Source: Candidatus Poseidoniia archaeon (GTDB lineage Archaea; Thermoplasmatota; Poseidoniia; MGIII; CG-Epi1). Taken from it: DNA of 35,465 nucleotides. Within the stretch, counting starts at the first letter, position 1. Each line of letters begins with the position of its first letter. Shown one piece after another: positions 18,126-27,223 of the stretch. The notes beneath the pieces were generated by a model, which saw only the letters and a program-made list of their open reading frames with translations, was not told where the DNA came from and ran no database searches. Location: positions 1-35,465 of the forward strand of contig JAPYSW010000010.1 of NCBI GenBank assembly GCA_029936395.1. The letters are read 5' to 3'. The translations under genes were made by a program, and so were the position numbers.

Positions 18126-19549
18126 GAGGGACGTTCAGAAAAAAATATGGCTCTAAATTATTCGCACTTTTGATTGTTATAATTATGACAACTGTAGTTT
18201 ACCCCGTTATTGCCAACAATTCGAATAGCACTTCTCAATTATCAGTTTATGACGATGACTGGAACGATATATCACAATTTGCAAACGATTTAAATGTTGA
18301 AGAAAATGGTAAACATAAAATACAAACCATAGTCTCCAGACCAGCTATAATCACTAAAATTTCTGAAGTTGAAAAGAATACAACAGAACAAACCATTTTG
18401 AATAATCAAACCATTTTAGTGATTATCGGAGTTGAAAGAATGTATAATGAATATGATTCTGAAGCTCTCCATGCGTTTGTTAAATCAGGAGGTAAAGTTG
18501 TCATAGCTGATGATTCAAGTTATGGAAATACTGCATTTCATGGACAAGCTGGTGCACTAGAAATTGATGTTAAATTAAGAACTAATACGGTTCAACCAGG
18601 TTGTGTACCTGTGGAATCTGAAATGTCATTGGCTGTTGTTGTACTCGAGGGAATGGGATACGGTGGCGGAAGTAGTGATCCTAAATGTAAACCAGCCCAA
18701 TTATATGATATGAACCATTGGGAAGAGAGTATACATACTCAAAATATATCGACTGTGATTATAGATGCAAATATAGAAAGAATGGATTTTAATGGGCAAA
18801 TAATGATGAGCGCCCCAGGTGCATTAACAATCAGAACGGGAGGGAAAGCTGAAGGTTTAGCATGGTCTAGTCAAGAAGCATTTATTGATTATGATCAAAA
18901 TGGTTTAGGAGGTGCTGGAGAAGGCACCTATAGAGAAAATTCAACAAATGGAGTAGAGGTAATATCTGAAGCAAATATTGGTGAAGGAAAAGTGATTTTT
19001 ATATCTGACACCAGTATATTCACAAATAGATACTATGGTGAATTAGACAACAAAGATTTTATAAATAAATTATTTGAATATCTCAGTGAAGGCAAAGAAC
19101 AAACTATTATTTTTGATGAAAGCAGGCACATTCAATCAGATTTAATTTCATTGGTATATGTACAATTATTTGGAATTCTTGGACATGTAAGTAGTAGTGA
19201 AGTGTTGGGAATGATAATGTTGGGTTCTATTATATTGCTAATGCAGATAGCTATGATGCGTGTAGAAAACCCTTCAATATGGAGGCATACATTCAATATA
19301 TATGAAGGACGTTTATCTAGATTTAGAGTGCCACATGCACACTACACACATCCCGAGTCTATCAAAGAAATATTTATTGATAAAGTTAGAATTGAGAATA
19401 GTCTTACAAGAGAAGAATTCGGAATGTTGGCATCTTCAAAAATTGAAAAACTTTTGAAAGATCCAATATTAATTAGATTCATTATAAATAATGAGAAGAA
19501 CATGACCTTAAAACAGGTTGAAGAAGCAATCAAAGGGTGGGAAAAATGA
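18122..19549 (+). CDS. DUF4350-like membrane protein
   Basis: A 475-residue protein with an N-terminal signal anchor (about 12-32), a ~310-residue extracellular alpha/beta domain and a second membrane helix (about 352-374), then a ~100-residue cytoplasmic tail. The blocks ILVIIGVERMYNEYDSEALH and VKSGGKVVIADDSSYGNT are those of DUF4350, a glutamine-amidotransferase-like fold without obvious catalytic residues. KVIFISDTSIFTNRYYG and IIFDESRH follow the same family pattern. DUF4350 proteins regularly sit with MoxR, DUF58 and transglutaminase genes; their job is unknown. It overlaps the giant protein and the MoxR gene by ATGA, so all three are likely made together. Confidence 0.72.
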   Translation: MRGTFRKKYGSKLFALLIVIIMTTVVYPVIANNSNSTSQLSVYDDDWNDISQFANDLNVEENGKHKIQTIVSRPAIITKISEVEKNTTEQTILNNQTILVIIGVERMYNEYDSEALHAFVKSGGKVVIADDSSYGNTAFHGQAGALEIDVKLRTNTVQPGCVPVESEMSLAVVVLEGMGYGGGSSDPKCKPAQLYDMNHWEESIHTQNISTVIIDANIERMDFNGQIMMSAPGALTIRTGGKAEGLAWSSQEAFIDYDQNGLGGAGEGTYRENSTNGVEVISEANIGEGKVIFISDTSIFTNRYYGELDNKDFINKLFEYLSEGKEQTIIFDESRHIQSDLISLVYVQLFGILGHVSSSEVLGMIMLGSIILLMQIAMMRVENPSIWRHTFNIYEGRLSRFRVPHAHYTHPESIKEIFIDKVRIENSLTREEFGMLASSKIEKLLKDPILIRFIINNEKNMTLKQVEEAIKGWEK

Positions 19550-20613
19550 GCCTATTTGGAAGTAATAAAAAAGAAGAAGAAAAGCAAGAAGAAGCAATAG
19601 CTGAGACTGAAGTGCAAAGCGATGGAGTTCAAACCTACATCATGGAGCCTTCTTTACAAGAAACACACGATATGGCGCATGCCGTGCTTGGGGAAGCTGA
19701 GCAAGTGGTTATGGGTAAAAGGCCCATTTTAGACTTGTGTATGGTAGGCATCCTAGCTGGTGGAAATACTCTTTTTGAGGATAATCCAGGCCTGGCAAAG
19801 ACTCTATTGGCTAACACATTTGCTCAAGCTCTAGGCATTAATTTTAAACGTGTCCAATTTACTCCAGATTTGCTACCTGCAGATATAACTGGAATTTATA
19901 TTTGGAACCAAAAAGACCAAAAATTCCAATTCCGAAAAGGCCCCCTCTTTTGTAATTTATTATTAGCTGATGAAATTAATAGGGCACCACCAAAAACCCA
20001 GGCTGCACTTCTTGAAGCTATGCAAGAACATCAGGTAACTATTGAAGGAGACACACACATACTTCCTGAGCCTTTCGTAGTTCTAGCAACGCAAAACCCA
20101 ATCGAATCAGAAGGTACATATCCTCTACCTGATGCTCAGCTTGATCGTTTCATGATGAAACTATCGGTTGGATACCCTGGAAGACCAATCGAAAGGGCCA
20201 TCCTCATTAAGAGAAGAGAACGTGGAAAAGACGATCATGATCTTAAAGAAATTACAACACCGGAAAAATTGAGAGAAATGCAACAAAGTCTGGAAAAAGT
20301 GCAGGTTGATAATTCAATTATAGAGTATATTGTGGAAATTATTAATCGAACTAGAGAAGATCCAAGAGTTAAAGTTGGATCATCCCCAAGAGGCGCTCAA
20401 GCACTATTCAAACTTTCGAGAGCCTTGGCTGTGTTGAATGGAAGAGACTATGTAATTCCTGACGATATCAAAAGATTGAGTATATACACATTAAGACATA
20501 GGATTATACTGAAACCAGAACCGCGCATCAAAGGTGTAAAAACCGAGGAAATTATTTCACAAATATTAGAAGAAGTAGAAGTGCCAACAACCCAAGGTCA
20601 ATTAGAAGAGTAG
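19546..20613 (+). CDS. MoxR-family AAA+ ATPase
   Basis: A 355-residue cytoplasmic ATPase. Walker A is EDNPGLAKTLLA (about 79-90; the PGLAKT form is usual in MoxR), Walker B LLLADEINRAPP (acidic pair at 142-143), then the sensor block VVLATQNPIESEGTYPLPDAQLDRF split over two strands, and a C-terminal helical lid with SSPRGAQALFKLSRAL. MoxR ATPases act as chaperone-like remodelers that work with VWA/DUF58 proteins to assemble or activate partners. The first ~35 residues are a charged linker rich in Glu and Lys. ATG 19546 overlaps the previous stop (ATGA) and is preferred over GTG 19537. Confidence 0.92.
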   Translation: MSLFGSNKKEEEKQEEAIAETEVQSDGVQTYIMEPSLQETHDMAHAVLGEAEQVVMGKRPILDLCMVGILAGGNTLFEDNPGLAKTLLANTFAQALGINFKRVQFTPDLLPADITGIYIWNQKDQKFQFRKGPLFCNLLLADEINRAPPKTQAALLEAMQEHQVTIEGDTHILPEPFVVLATQNPIESEGTYPLPDAQLDRFMMKLSVGYPGRPIERAILIKRRERGKDDHDLKEITTPEKLREMQQSLEKVQVDNSIIEYIVEIINRTREDPRVKVGSSPRGAQALFKLSRALAVLNGRDYVIPDDIKRLSIYTLRHRIILKPEPRIKGVKTEEIISQILEEVEVPTTQGQLEE

Positions 20614-21858
20614 ATGTGGAGTAAGAAAGCTGTTGCAGTCGCAGGCGGCGCTATATTCCTAACTTTAGCAGGTTTAATCCGATTAAACTACATGTTTATC
20701 AGTGCAGGATTAGTGATGCTAACATTTGTTGTTCTTTCAAGCTTTCTTGATGTTTGGATGCCAAATGTAGTAGTCCGAAGAGAGACATCCTCAGATAATA
20801 TCTTTGAAGATGGCAGCATAAATGTAAAATTTCTAATTAAGAACACAGGCCTCGGATTAGGATTTGTAGAAATCTATGATAAATTACCACCACAAGCTCG
20901 AATCACTAAGGGTTCAAACTATACCTTATTATACATGAAACCATGGCAAGAGGTATCATTTGAATACTCCCTGAAATTGTCTTTACGTGGCCATTACCAT
21001 CTGGGACCTGTGAGAATGAGAGTAAAAGATGCCTTTGATCTTTTCTATAATGAAAAGATTGAAGAATCTATCCATAGTTTTTCAGTATTTCCTCAAATTG
21101 AAATTTTGGAAGAACAAGTAATAACATCAAGAGCTCCAAAATTATTATCTGGTTCAATGCCATTGAATTTAATTGGTTCGGGAACTGAATTTTACTCTCT
21201 TAGAGAATTCGTCCCAGGTGATTCACTAAGAAGTGTTAATTGGAAGGCATTAGCTAAAAAAGGAAAAATGATGGTTAATGAAACTGTAAGGGAAGATGTT
21301 ATGGATGTAATCTTATTATTAGATGCTAGAGAAGTTTCTGCAGTCGGAGGTGGTAGGGATACTCCTTTAGAAATGTCATGTCGGGCTGCTGCGACATATG
21401 CTAAACAACTTCTTGATGAAAGAAATAATGTAGCTTTAATGACTTACGGCGATTCCATTAAACGAGTAGATTTAGACCGAGGTGAGCATCACCTTTTCAA
21501 GATTTTAACATCACTATCGAGTGTAATACCTGAAGGGAATTTAAAATTAGAAATAGTTTTAAAAGATTTATTGCCATATATACCTAGTGGCTCACCAATA
21601 ATTCTTTTCAGTTCTCTTGACGATGACCATACTATTTCTGAAGCCTTTACTAATACAATTAGTCGAGGATATACCATCACTACACTTTCACCCTCAAGTT
21701 TAGATTTTGAAGAGAAAATGAAGCGAATTCCTCTTCAACCTTTACTTATTGCCAGAATTGAAAGAGAAAATATGATCTCGGAAATAAGAAGTTTTGGAAT
21801 GTCAATTGGAGATTGGAAAGCCGATGAAGCGGTGAATACTGCATTACAAGGTGGATAA
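20614..21858 (+). CDS. DUF58 domain protein (VWA-like partner of MoxR)
   Basis: A 414-residue protein anchored by two N-terminal membrane helices (about 8-24 and 27-46). A beta-rich region (about 52-170) follows, then the DUF58 signature GSGTEFYSLREFVPGD plus SLRSVNWKALAKKGKM (188-218), and a VWA-like Rossmann domain starting DVILLLDARE (231-240), in which the metal-site motif is degenerate. DUF58 proteins are encoded next to MoxR ATPases and are thought to be their substrate or adaptor. The ATG follows the MoxR stop with no gap. Here it probably links the ATPase to the membrane-bound transglutaminase and DUF4350 proteins. Confidence 0.88.
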   Translation: MWSKKAVAVAGGAIFLTLAGLIRLNYMFISAGLVMLTFVVLSSFLDVWMPNVVVRRETSSDNIFEDGSINVKFLIKNTGLGLGFVEIYDKLPPQARITKGSNYTLLYMKPWQEVSFEYSLKLSLRGHYHLGPVRMRVKDAFDLFYNEKIEESIHSFSVFPQIEILEEQVITSRAPKLLSGSMPLNLIGSGTEFYSLREFVPGDSLRSVNWKALAKKGKMMVNETVREDVMDVILLLDAREVSAVGGGRDTPLEMSCRAAATYAKQLLDERNNVALMTYGDSIKRVDLDRGEHHLFKILTSLSSVIPEGNLKLEIVLKDLLPYIPSGSPIILFSSLDDDHTISEAFTNTISRGYTITTLSPSSLDFEEKMKRIPLQPLLIARIERENMISEIRSFGMSIGDWKADEAVNTALQGG

Positions 21859-22959
21859 ATGGAAGAAATTAAAACAAAAAAATCAAGAATACCACAAATT
21901 AATAGTATTATTAATTATAAAGATTTTTTCGGAGAGTATCCCCTTATTTTCGCTATTAAAATTATCTCAAGTATCGCTATGTTTTATGTCATATATGAAT
22001 TCTATGTATACCATAATCCATTAGATTCGTTGATAACAAAATATGCTCCAAAAGTAATTGCAAACTTTAGACCCGATCCAAATATTTTTGTGACATGGGG
22101 ATTTATTGCTGGATTTTGTTTTTACATATTTACTCTTTTCAAAGGTAAATACAAATTATTAATTATAATATTGACTTTAGCGATAGTAGGTCAGTATATC
22201 TCTGATCCGGCTTTGGATTGGCAAGTTGGTGAATATGTCATTCCTGCTAAAGTAGAGACAAATGGTGATGCTGAACAAACACAATGGAAATGGAAACCTG
22301 TAAAAATCACATTTGATGATAAAGAGGGGACTAATGAAAGAATTGCTGATGCAAAAAATAGACTGTCGAATATAATTTTTGGTATTGTACCCTTTTTAGG
22401 AGCTTATGGAATATGGAAACGAAAAGGATGGGCTATTGCAGCCTCTGTGGGACTGGTAATTATTATTGGGTTTTTGTATAATCCGAATCTTTGTCTAGAA
22501 AATTATGATGCCACATATTGTGGATATGATACAATCGAAAAAGAACTTACATGGAAAGAATATCTTTCAGGAGGTATATTTATTGGATTAGGATTTGTAA
22601 TATATATTGAGTTGTCTTATGCTGCAATCAAATATGAGAATTATGCCGAACAGTTCAAACCAGCGGGATTAGATTCTTCTTTATTATCGGATGTGCAGAA
22701 AAAGAGCGTAGCAAAAACACTACGAACTTTATTTGTTAGTTATCTTATAAATCTTGGAGTAATGTTATTCATTACATTTAGTGTGGCTGAAATTGTAATA
22801 AATATTAATTATTATTTATCTACAACTGAAGGAAGAATACAAGATTCTATTGAATTACAAGGGCCATATGGAATAGTATTTACTTCTTTAATCTTCTTTA
22901 TGCTCTTAGGTTTATTAAGAATGTTTATTGGTGCTGAATATGATATTGAAGAAAACTAA
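21859..22959 (+). CDS. Uncharacterised polytopic membrane protein, last gene of the transglutaminase operon
   Basis: A 366-residue protein with about seven hydrophobic helices (roughly 28-48, 78-94, 99-115, 170-186, 190-206, 235-255, 290-315 and one near 338-358) and an extracellular-looking loop between about 118 and 165. No family is recognised. It starts immediately after the DUF58 stop and ends overlapping, tail to tail, the stop of the ribonuclease gene on the other strand. Its place in the MoxR-DUF58 operon suggests a membrane part of the same machine, perhaps replacing the multi-helix N-terminal part that bacterial TgpA has and the giant protein here lacks; this is speculation. Confidence 0.7.
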   Translation: MEEIKTKKSRIPQINSIINYKDFFGEYPLIFAIKIISSIAMFYVIYEFYVYHNPLDSLITKYAPKVIANFRPDPNIFVTWGFIAGFCFYIFTLFKGKYKLLIIILTLAIVGQYISDPALDWQVGEYVIPAKVETNGDAEQTQWKWKPVKITFDDKEGTNERIADAKNRLSNIIFGIVPFLGAYGIWKRKGWAIAASVGLVIIIGFLYNPNLCLENYDATYCGYDTIEKELTWKEYLSGGIFIGLGFVIYIELSYAAIKYENYAEQFKPAGLDSSLLSDVQKKSVAKTLRTLFVSYLINLGVMLFITFSVAEIVININYYLSTTEGRIQDSIELQGPYGIVFTSLIFFMLLGLLRMFIGAEYDIEEN

Positions 22960-24194
22960 TCTATATTGATGTATTCATTTTCCTGCGGTAAGACTAATTC
23001 ATAATCCTTAAGATCTTCAGAGAAAGCTTCACGATTATCTCCGTGATAAAGAATAACTTTCTCAGGATTACATCTATCGATGAAATCTACTATTTGGCTA
23101 TGACCTGCATGACCACTCAAGTCAAATGATTTTACATTACAGTCTACTCCAAAACTAGACGACTCTGGATCTCTTTCAAGCCTTAAACGCCCTTCTTCCT
23201 GAAGCAAATGGCCGTTAGTACCTGGAACTTGAAATCCAGTTAGAAATACTGCCGAAGATGTATCCTTCCGTATTTTAGAGATATAATTAAGAACTGGACC
23301 TCCATTAAGCATCCCTGAAGTTGTTACGATTATATCTCCCTTCATAGCTACTGATCTCTGCCGACTATATTTAACAAAATTTGTTTCCTTAAACGCTCTA
23401 TTCATAGCACCTACATCACGAATAGCACCAGGGTATTTTTGAAATATCTTTGCCATGTCTCTTCCCATTCCATCTAACCAAACTTCAAAGCCTAAACCTT
23501 GAGTTAACATTAATAATTCTTGTGATCGTCCTAAACCAAAAGAAGGAAGTACGACTTGCCCTCCTGAATTAACGGTATCTTCTATTGAATCTATTAATTC
23601 AGATTCTACTTCTCTTCGATCTGGGTGTTCACGCCCTCCGTATGTAGATTCGATGGCTAGTGTTTTACACTGTTTTGGCTTAGCTGCACGTGTTAATTGA
23701 GTGTCTACTGTATGAATATCTCCTGTAAAAAGAAAATCATGTTGTGGAAATTCAAACATAACTGCTCCCGGTATATGGCCTGCATTATGCATTTGAAATT
23801 CAAAACCACCTCTATACTCTACACTACCGGGTATTGAAGGTCTTAAATTTTGTTTTAGGTCACCAATGGCAGTTGGGTGGAAAGGACGGGGGTAATTCTC
23901 TATTTCAGAGACATATAAGGTGTCCTTAGCCATTCTTGCAGCTAATTCACCCGTTACTGGTGTAGACACAATAGGTGTGCCTCTACTTGCAATATCTGGG
24001 ACTAAACCACAATGGTCTAAATGAGCATGTGTTAACAATAGAGCATCAACATCTGGAGCTGGTAAGGGAAAACTAGGAGGATCATCGGGCTGAATGCCAT
24101 AATCCATCAATAAACGGCCTTCACTACCTTCAAGTAAAGCGCCTACTTTTCCAACTTCAGAAGCTCCTCCTAAATATCGCAATGAGACTGACAT
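22956..24194 (-). CDS. Beta-CASP metallo-ribonuclease, aCPSF2 type
   Basis: A 412-residue RNA-processing nuclease. The metallo-beta-lactamase core has THAHLDH (H56, H58, D60, H61), H140 in NAGHIPGA and D159 in FTGDIHT as zinc ligands, followed by the beta-CASP insert (ESTYGGREHPDRREVE, PSFGLGRSQELL) and DLSGHAGHSQI near the end. It lacks the N-terminal KH domains of aCPSF1, so it is the aCPSF2 type, related to the eukaryotic cleavage factor CPSF73. Known members act as endo- or 5'-3' exonucleases in RNA maturation and decay. It is the second gene behind the surface-protein gene at 24204-26810, with a Shine-Dalgarno aagga that overlaps that gene's stop. Confidence 0.88.
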   Translation of the reverse strand: MSVSLRYLGGASEVGKVGALLEGSEGRLLMDYGIQPDDPPSFPLPAPDVDALLLTHAHLDHCGLVPDIASRGTPIVSTPVTGELAARMAKDTLYVSEIENYPRPFHPTAIGDLKQNLRPSIPGSVEYRGGFEFQMHNAGHIPGAVMFEFPQHDFLFTGDIHTVDTQLTRAAKPKQCKTLAIESTYGGREHPDRREVESELIDSIEDTVNSGGQVVLPSFGLGRSQELLMLTQGLGFEVWLDGMGRDMAKIFQKYPGAIRDVGAMNRAFKETNFVKYSRQRSVAMKGDIIVTTSGMLNGGPVLNYISKIRKDTSSAVFLTGFQVPGTNGHLLQEEGRLRLERDPESSSFGVDCNVKSFDLSGHAGHSQIVDFIDRCNPEKVILYHGDNREAFSEDLKDYELVLPQENEYINID

Positions 24195-24203
24195 GAAAAT
24201 TCC

Positions 24204-26810
24204 TTAATTCCAATCATCCCAGTCATCATCAGACTGTGAAGTATTTTCTTTGGGAGGTACAGTTGTATTATCTTCATCATAGTCTTCCCAGTCCTCTTCA
24301 TCTGAACGGGAATATGTAACAAAACCAATTGTTAAAATTAATCCTAAAAATACAAAAACATACCACAAATCTGAAAATGCTGAAACCAATCGGTCAGTAA
24401 ATCCTTGTTCAACTTCAACAACAAAACTTTGCTGTTGCTCAATATTAGAAAGTTGGCTGACAATAGAAATAGTGATACTTTCTTCATCACCATTTTTAGC
24501 TTCATCACCTACTGTAACTTGTATTGGAATTACTTCAATTCTGCCTGCGTCAACATCAAAAGTATTTCCATTTGGAAATATAACTCTCCAACCTGAAGGT
24601 ACAGAAGTAGCTGAGAAAGTGAACTTATCATCACCATTCGCATTATTCTCTAAATTAAGTTGAAAAGTGAAACTTTCGCCTGGTTCTAAATTTGCTTTAT
24701 ATTTTATAGAGGATAAGTCAAATCCCTCAGTAAGTTTGAGAATAACTGTTATCGGCTGACGCGCATTGATTGTGTCGTCCCCAATCTTTGCTGCCAAAAC
24801 TTCAAAAGAATCGCCGTCAACATTGTAACTTGCTTGAGATCCAACTGTAATAAACAAATCTAGAGGCTTACTTTCTCCACCACTTATTTCAGTATCAACT
24901 ATAGTATTATCATTTTCTTTAAAAGTGTAATCCCAATAACTAGGAAAGTCATCAGACACGTATAATTTAATTGAATGATCGCCATCAATCACGCAGTCTA
25001 ATAATAAATTGATTTTAAATTGTTCACCAGCCTGTTTATTCAAGAAAATTCCTGAAGTACCTTGAGGCGTAACGCTAAGAGATAAACCAAATGTTCGGGT
25101 TAATGATAAAACCGCAGTATCACTTTTAGTGGTATTACCTTGTGAAATACCAATTAACTGGATATTAGCCGTCTCTATATCTCCACCTTGTGCAGGCTTA
25201 GCCCATACTGTAACATTAATTATATTATTTCCATCACCTGAACGAGGGATACCTTCTACAATTATCGAACCTTCATTTAGTTCATTATATTCAAATTTAA
25301 TTTCCCAATCGGCAGGAACTGATTGAGCCAATAGTTGAACTGCATCTGTGGCCTGACCTTGATTTGCTATGCTTAAGGCATATTGATTCCATTCACCAGC
25401 GGTTCCGCTTGTATACAAACTTGAAACGGCCTGACCTGAATCGGGATCATCAAAATACATAGATATCTCATATTCAGCTCCTACGGAAGTCTTTGTTTCA
25501 AGATCAAAATTTACTGGTTCTACTGAATTTTGAGATTTACCGGTAAAAATAACGACTGTGCTCTTTCCAACCATTTCTGTAGAATCTGCCGCAGATATTG
25601 TGAATGTAATAACCTGCTCAGCTCCAGAGCTCAAAGAACTACTTGTTGCAGATTGTGGATCGATAACCCAATTATCTGAAGTTTCACTAGGTTCAATTAA
25701 GAAAGTATCAGTTTCATCACCTGAATTTAATACAAAAATTTTATACTCTACAATTCCACCAACTGCCACACTTTGTTCTGGTTCTGGGGTAGATAGATAT
25801 ACTCCGTAAGCATCCATCAGTATAGTTTTATCTAATGAAAACTCATTTCCTTGCTGATCAATAGCTGAAACTTGAACTGTATATATTCCCTTACCATTAT
25901 GATTTTCAGAAGGTTCAGCAGGATCATTATAATTCCAAATTATATCATCAAAATCATTTGTTCCAGTATTCTCTTCCGATTCATCAACGTCTATTTGCCC
26001 CTGAAATAATTCATCTCCATCTGAATCAAAAACGATAACACTAAAACTGGTAATGTCATAAGTTCCAAAAGCATTTAGAGCTTGACCTGAAACAAACATC
26101 TTAGATATTTCTGAGGGCAAATTAGGATTAAAATTATCTGTGACTTCCTTATCTTCAGCGTCATAAGTTTCTAAATTATATGACTCTGTTATAATCTCAA
26201 TATCCGTAACGGGATTTGTATTTGTTATAAGTCGTGAAGGTGAATCTCCACTCTTACCAGTATCCAGTTCTAAATTAACTGCATTAGTTCCATCATTTTC
26301 CAACTCTAATACAATAAAATGTTCCTCATCAAAAGTGTGTTCAGGGCCAGAGTCTTCATCCCACGGGACATCTACATGAACTTCATTAGAAGATTGTAAC
26401 GCAGTAGGGATATTAATGTCACCCGATGCAACTAATTCTCCATTTGTCATAGTAGTTCCATCTCTAACAAATATATTTAAATGAGCTGCATTCCAATCTG
26501 CAGAATTAGCATATAAATATATATGAAAACCTATATCACTACGATACGATTTAGCCAATAAATCAGCTTGAAGGCTATAATTCAAAGCAAAAAATATACT
26601 ACTACCGGGTTGAATATTGACTTGATTAGTATCACCATGGTTTCCAGACTCCATAGTGTGGAGCTTGCCAATTCCATTATCACTATAAAGATAAAGAGAA
26701 ATATCTTGCTCTTGACCAACTACCTCTTCTCCTGAGGCTGGCATCCAAATTATTAACATTCCAAAAAAGGCCGCTGAAATGAACGCAGATAGTATTTGGC
26801 TTCTGTTCAC
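24204..26810 (-). CDS. Membrane-anchored surface protein with Ig-like (NEW3/CARDB-like) domains
   Basis: An 868-residue secreted protein of unknown role. It has a signal peptide (1-27), a beta-rich N-terminal region (about 35-200), then at least three or four repeated beta-sandwich domains of the kind found in NEW3 and CARDB proteins, each with a phrase like VGGIVEYKIFVLNSGDETDT, ...NWVIDP (about 345-375), LSIANQGQATDAVQ...PADWEI (about 480-505) and LNLENNANGDDKFTF...PSGWRV (about 725-755). A single membrane helix (about 812-834) precedes a short, strongly acidic cytoplasmic tail ending DDDWDDWN. Start: GTG at 26810, with a TATA-like box about 26 bases upstream on the minus strand, hence leaderless. 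It shares a transcript with aCPSF2. Such architecture suits an adhesin or cell-envelope scaffold. Confidence 0.78.
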   Translation of the reverse strand: MNRSQILSAFISAAFFGMLIIWMPASGEEVVGQEQDISLYLYSDNGIGKLHTMESGNHGDTNQVNIQPGSSIFFALNYSLQADLLAKSYRSDIGFHIYLYANSADWNAAHLNIFVRDGTTMTNGELVASGDINIPTALQSSNEVHVDVPWDEDSGPEHTFDEEHFIVLELENDGTNAVNLELDTGKSGDSPSRLITNTNPVTDIEIITESYNLETYDAEDKEVTDNFNPNLPSEISKMFVSGQALNAFGTYDITSFSVIVFDSDGDELFQGQIDVDESEENTGTNDFDDIIWNYNDPAEPSENHNGKGIYTVQVSAIDQQGNEFSLDKTILMDAYGVYLSTPEPEQSVAVGGIVEYKIFVLNSGDETDTFLIEPSETSDNWVIDPQSATSSSLSSGAEQVITFTISAADSTEMVGKSTVVIFTGKSQNSVEPVNFDLETKTSVGAEYEISMYFDDPDSGQAVSSLYTSGTAGEWNQYALSIANQGQATDAVQLLAQSVPADWEIKFEYNELNEGSIIVEGIPRSGDGNNIINVTVWAKPAQGGDIETANIQLIGISQGNTTKSDTAVLSLTRTFGLSLSVTPQGTSGIFLNKQAGEQFKINLLLDCVIDGDHSIKLYVSDDFPSYWDYTFKENDNTIVDTEISGGESKPLDLFITVGSQASYNVDGDSFEVLAAKIGDDTINARQPITVILKLTEGFDLSSIKYKANLEPGESFTFQLNLENNANGDDKFTFSATSVPSGWRVIFPNGNTFDVDAGRIEVIPIQVTVGDEAKNGDEESITISIVSQLSNIEQQQSFVVEVEQGFTDRLVSAFSDLWYVFVFLGLILTIGFVTYSRSDEEDWEDYDEDNTTVPPKENTSQSDDDWDDWN

Positions 26811-26832
26811 ACTAGATTGAGCAATAAAAGGT

Positions 26833-26840
26833 CATAAATA
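26833..26840 (-). promoter_or_regulatory. TATA-like box for the surface protein-aCPSF2 operon
   Basis: On the minus strand tatttatg is centred about 26 bases before the GTG at 26810. The distance fits a leaderless transcript and supports the GTG start. Confidence 0.45.
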
Positions 26841-26852
26841 GGTATCCCTCCC

Positions 26853-26870
26853 AAAAATATAATAAAATAA
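26853..26870 (-). terminator. T-rich terminator after UPF0147
   Basis: The minus-strand sequence just after the UPF0147 stop contains a run of T-rich blocks (ttattttatt, atttttg). Archaeal terminators are often such T-tracts without a hairpin. Confidence 0.4.
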
Positions 26871-26884
26871 TTAGCTATATTAAG

Positions 26885-27166
26885 TTATTTTGCTTTATTC
26901 TGCCAAGTTCGAACGATACCTTCTAAGTCCCGAATAAATTCAAATAATCGAGTCCTTGCATGTTGAGGAATATTGGTGTCATTTATTTGTTCTTCTAATA
27001 CTGAAATTGTAGAATATATTCTTAAGTCTAAATCATCTTTCGTGTTCATTAAATATGTTTCCAATCCTGTAAGAACATTAGATCTGACATTTCTTGGTAC
27101 TGATGTATCTTCAGTAATAGTACTACGTATATCTTCTGATAAAGTGGATATCATTTTTTCGACCAT
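26885..27166 (-). CDS. UPF0147 family protein
   Basis: A 93-residue helical protein of a family limited to archaea. Two similar helical halves are visible: ITEDTSVPRNVRSNVLTGLE and INDTNIPQHARTRLFEFI, with the D-x-[SN]-[VI]-P-x-x-[VA]-R pattern that defines UPF0147. The function is unknown; the structures known are helical bundles. A Shine-Dalgarno gaggtga (about 27172-27178) stands before the ATG and a TATA-like box lies at 27214-27221, so it has its own promoter with a short leader. Confidence 0.85.
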   Translation of the reverse strand: MVEKMISTLSEDIRSTITEDTSVPRNVRSNVLTGLETYLMNTKDDLDLRIYSTISVLEEQINDTNIPQHARTRLFEFIRDLEGIVRTWQNKAK

Positions 27167-27213
27167 TATTTCACCTCTAATTAAACACTAGATTGCGTCG
27201 CAGTTAGGGGCTA

Positions 27214-27221
27214 TGTATAAG
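27214..27221 (-). promoter_or_regulatory. TATA-like box for UPF0147
   Basis: cttataca on the minus strand lies about 50 bases before the ATG at 27166. It predicts a leader of about 25 bases that contains the Shine-Dalgarno gaggtga, unlike the leaderless genes around it. Confidence 0.35.
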
Positions 27222-27223
27222 AG

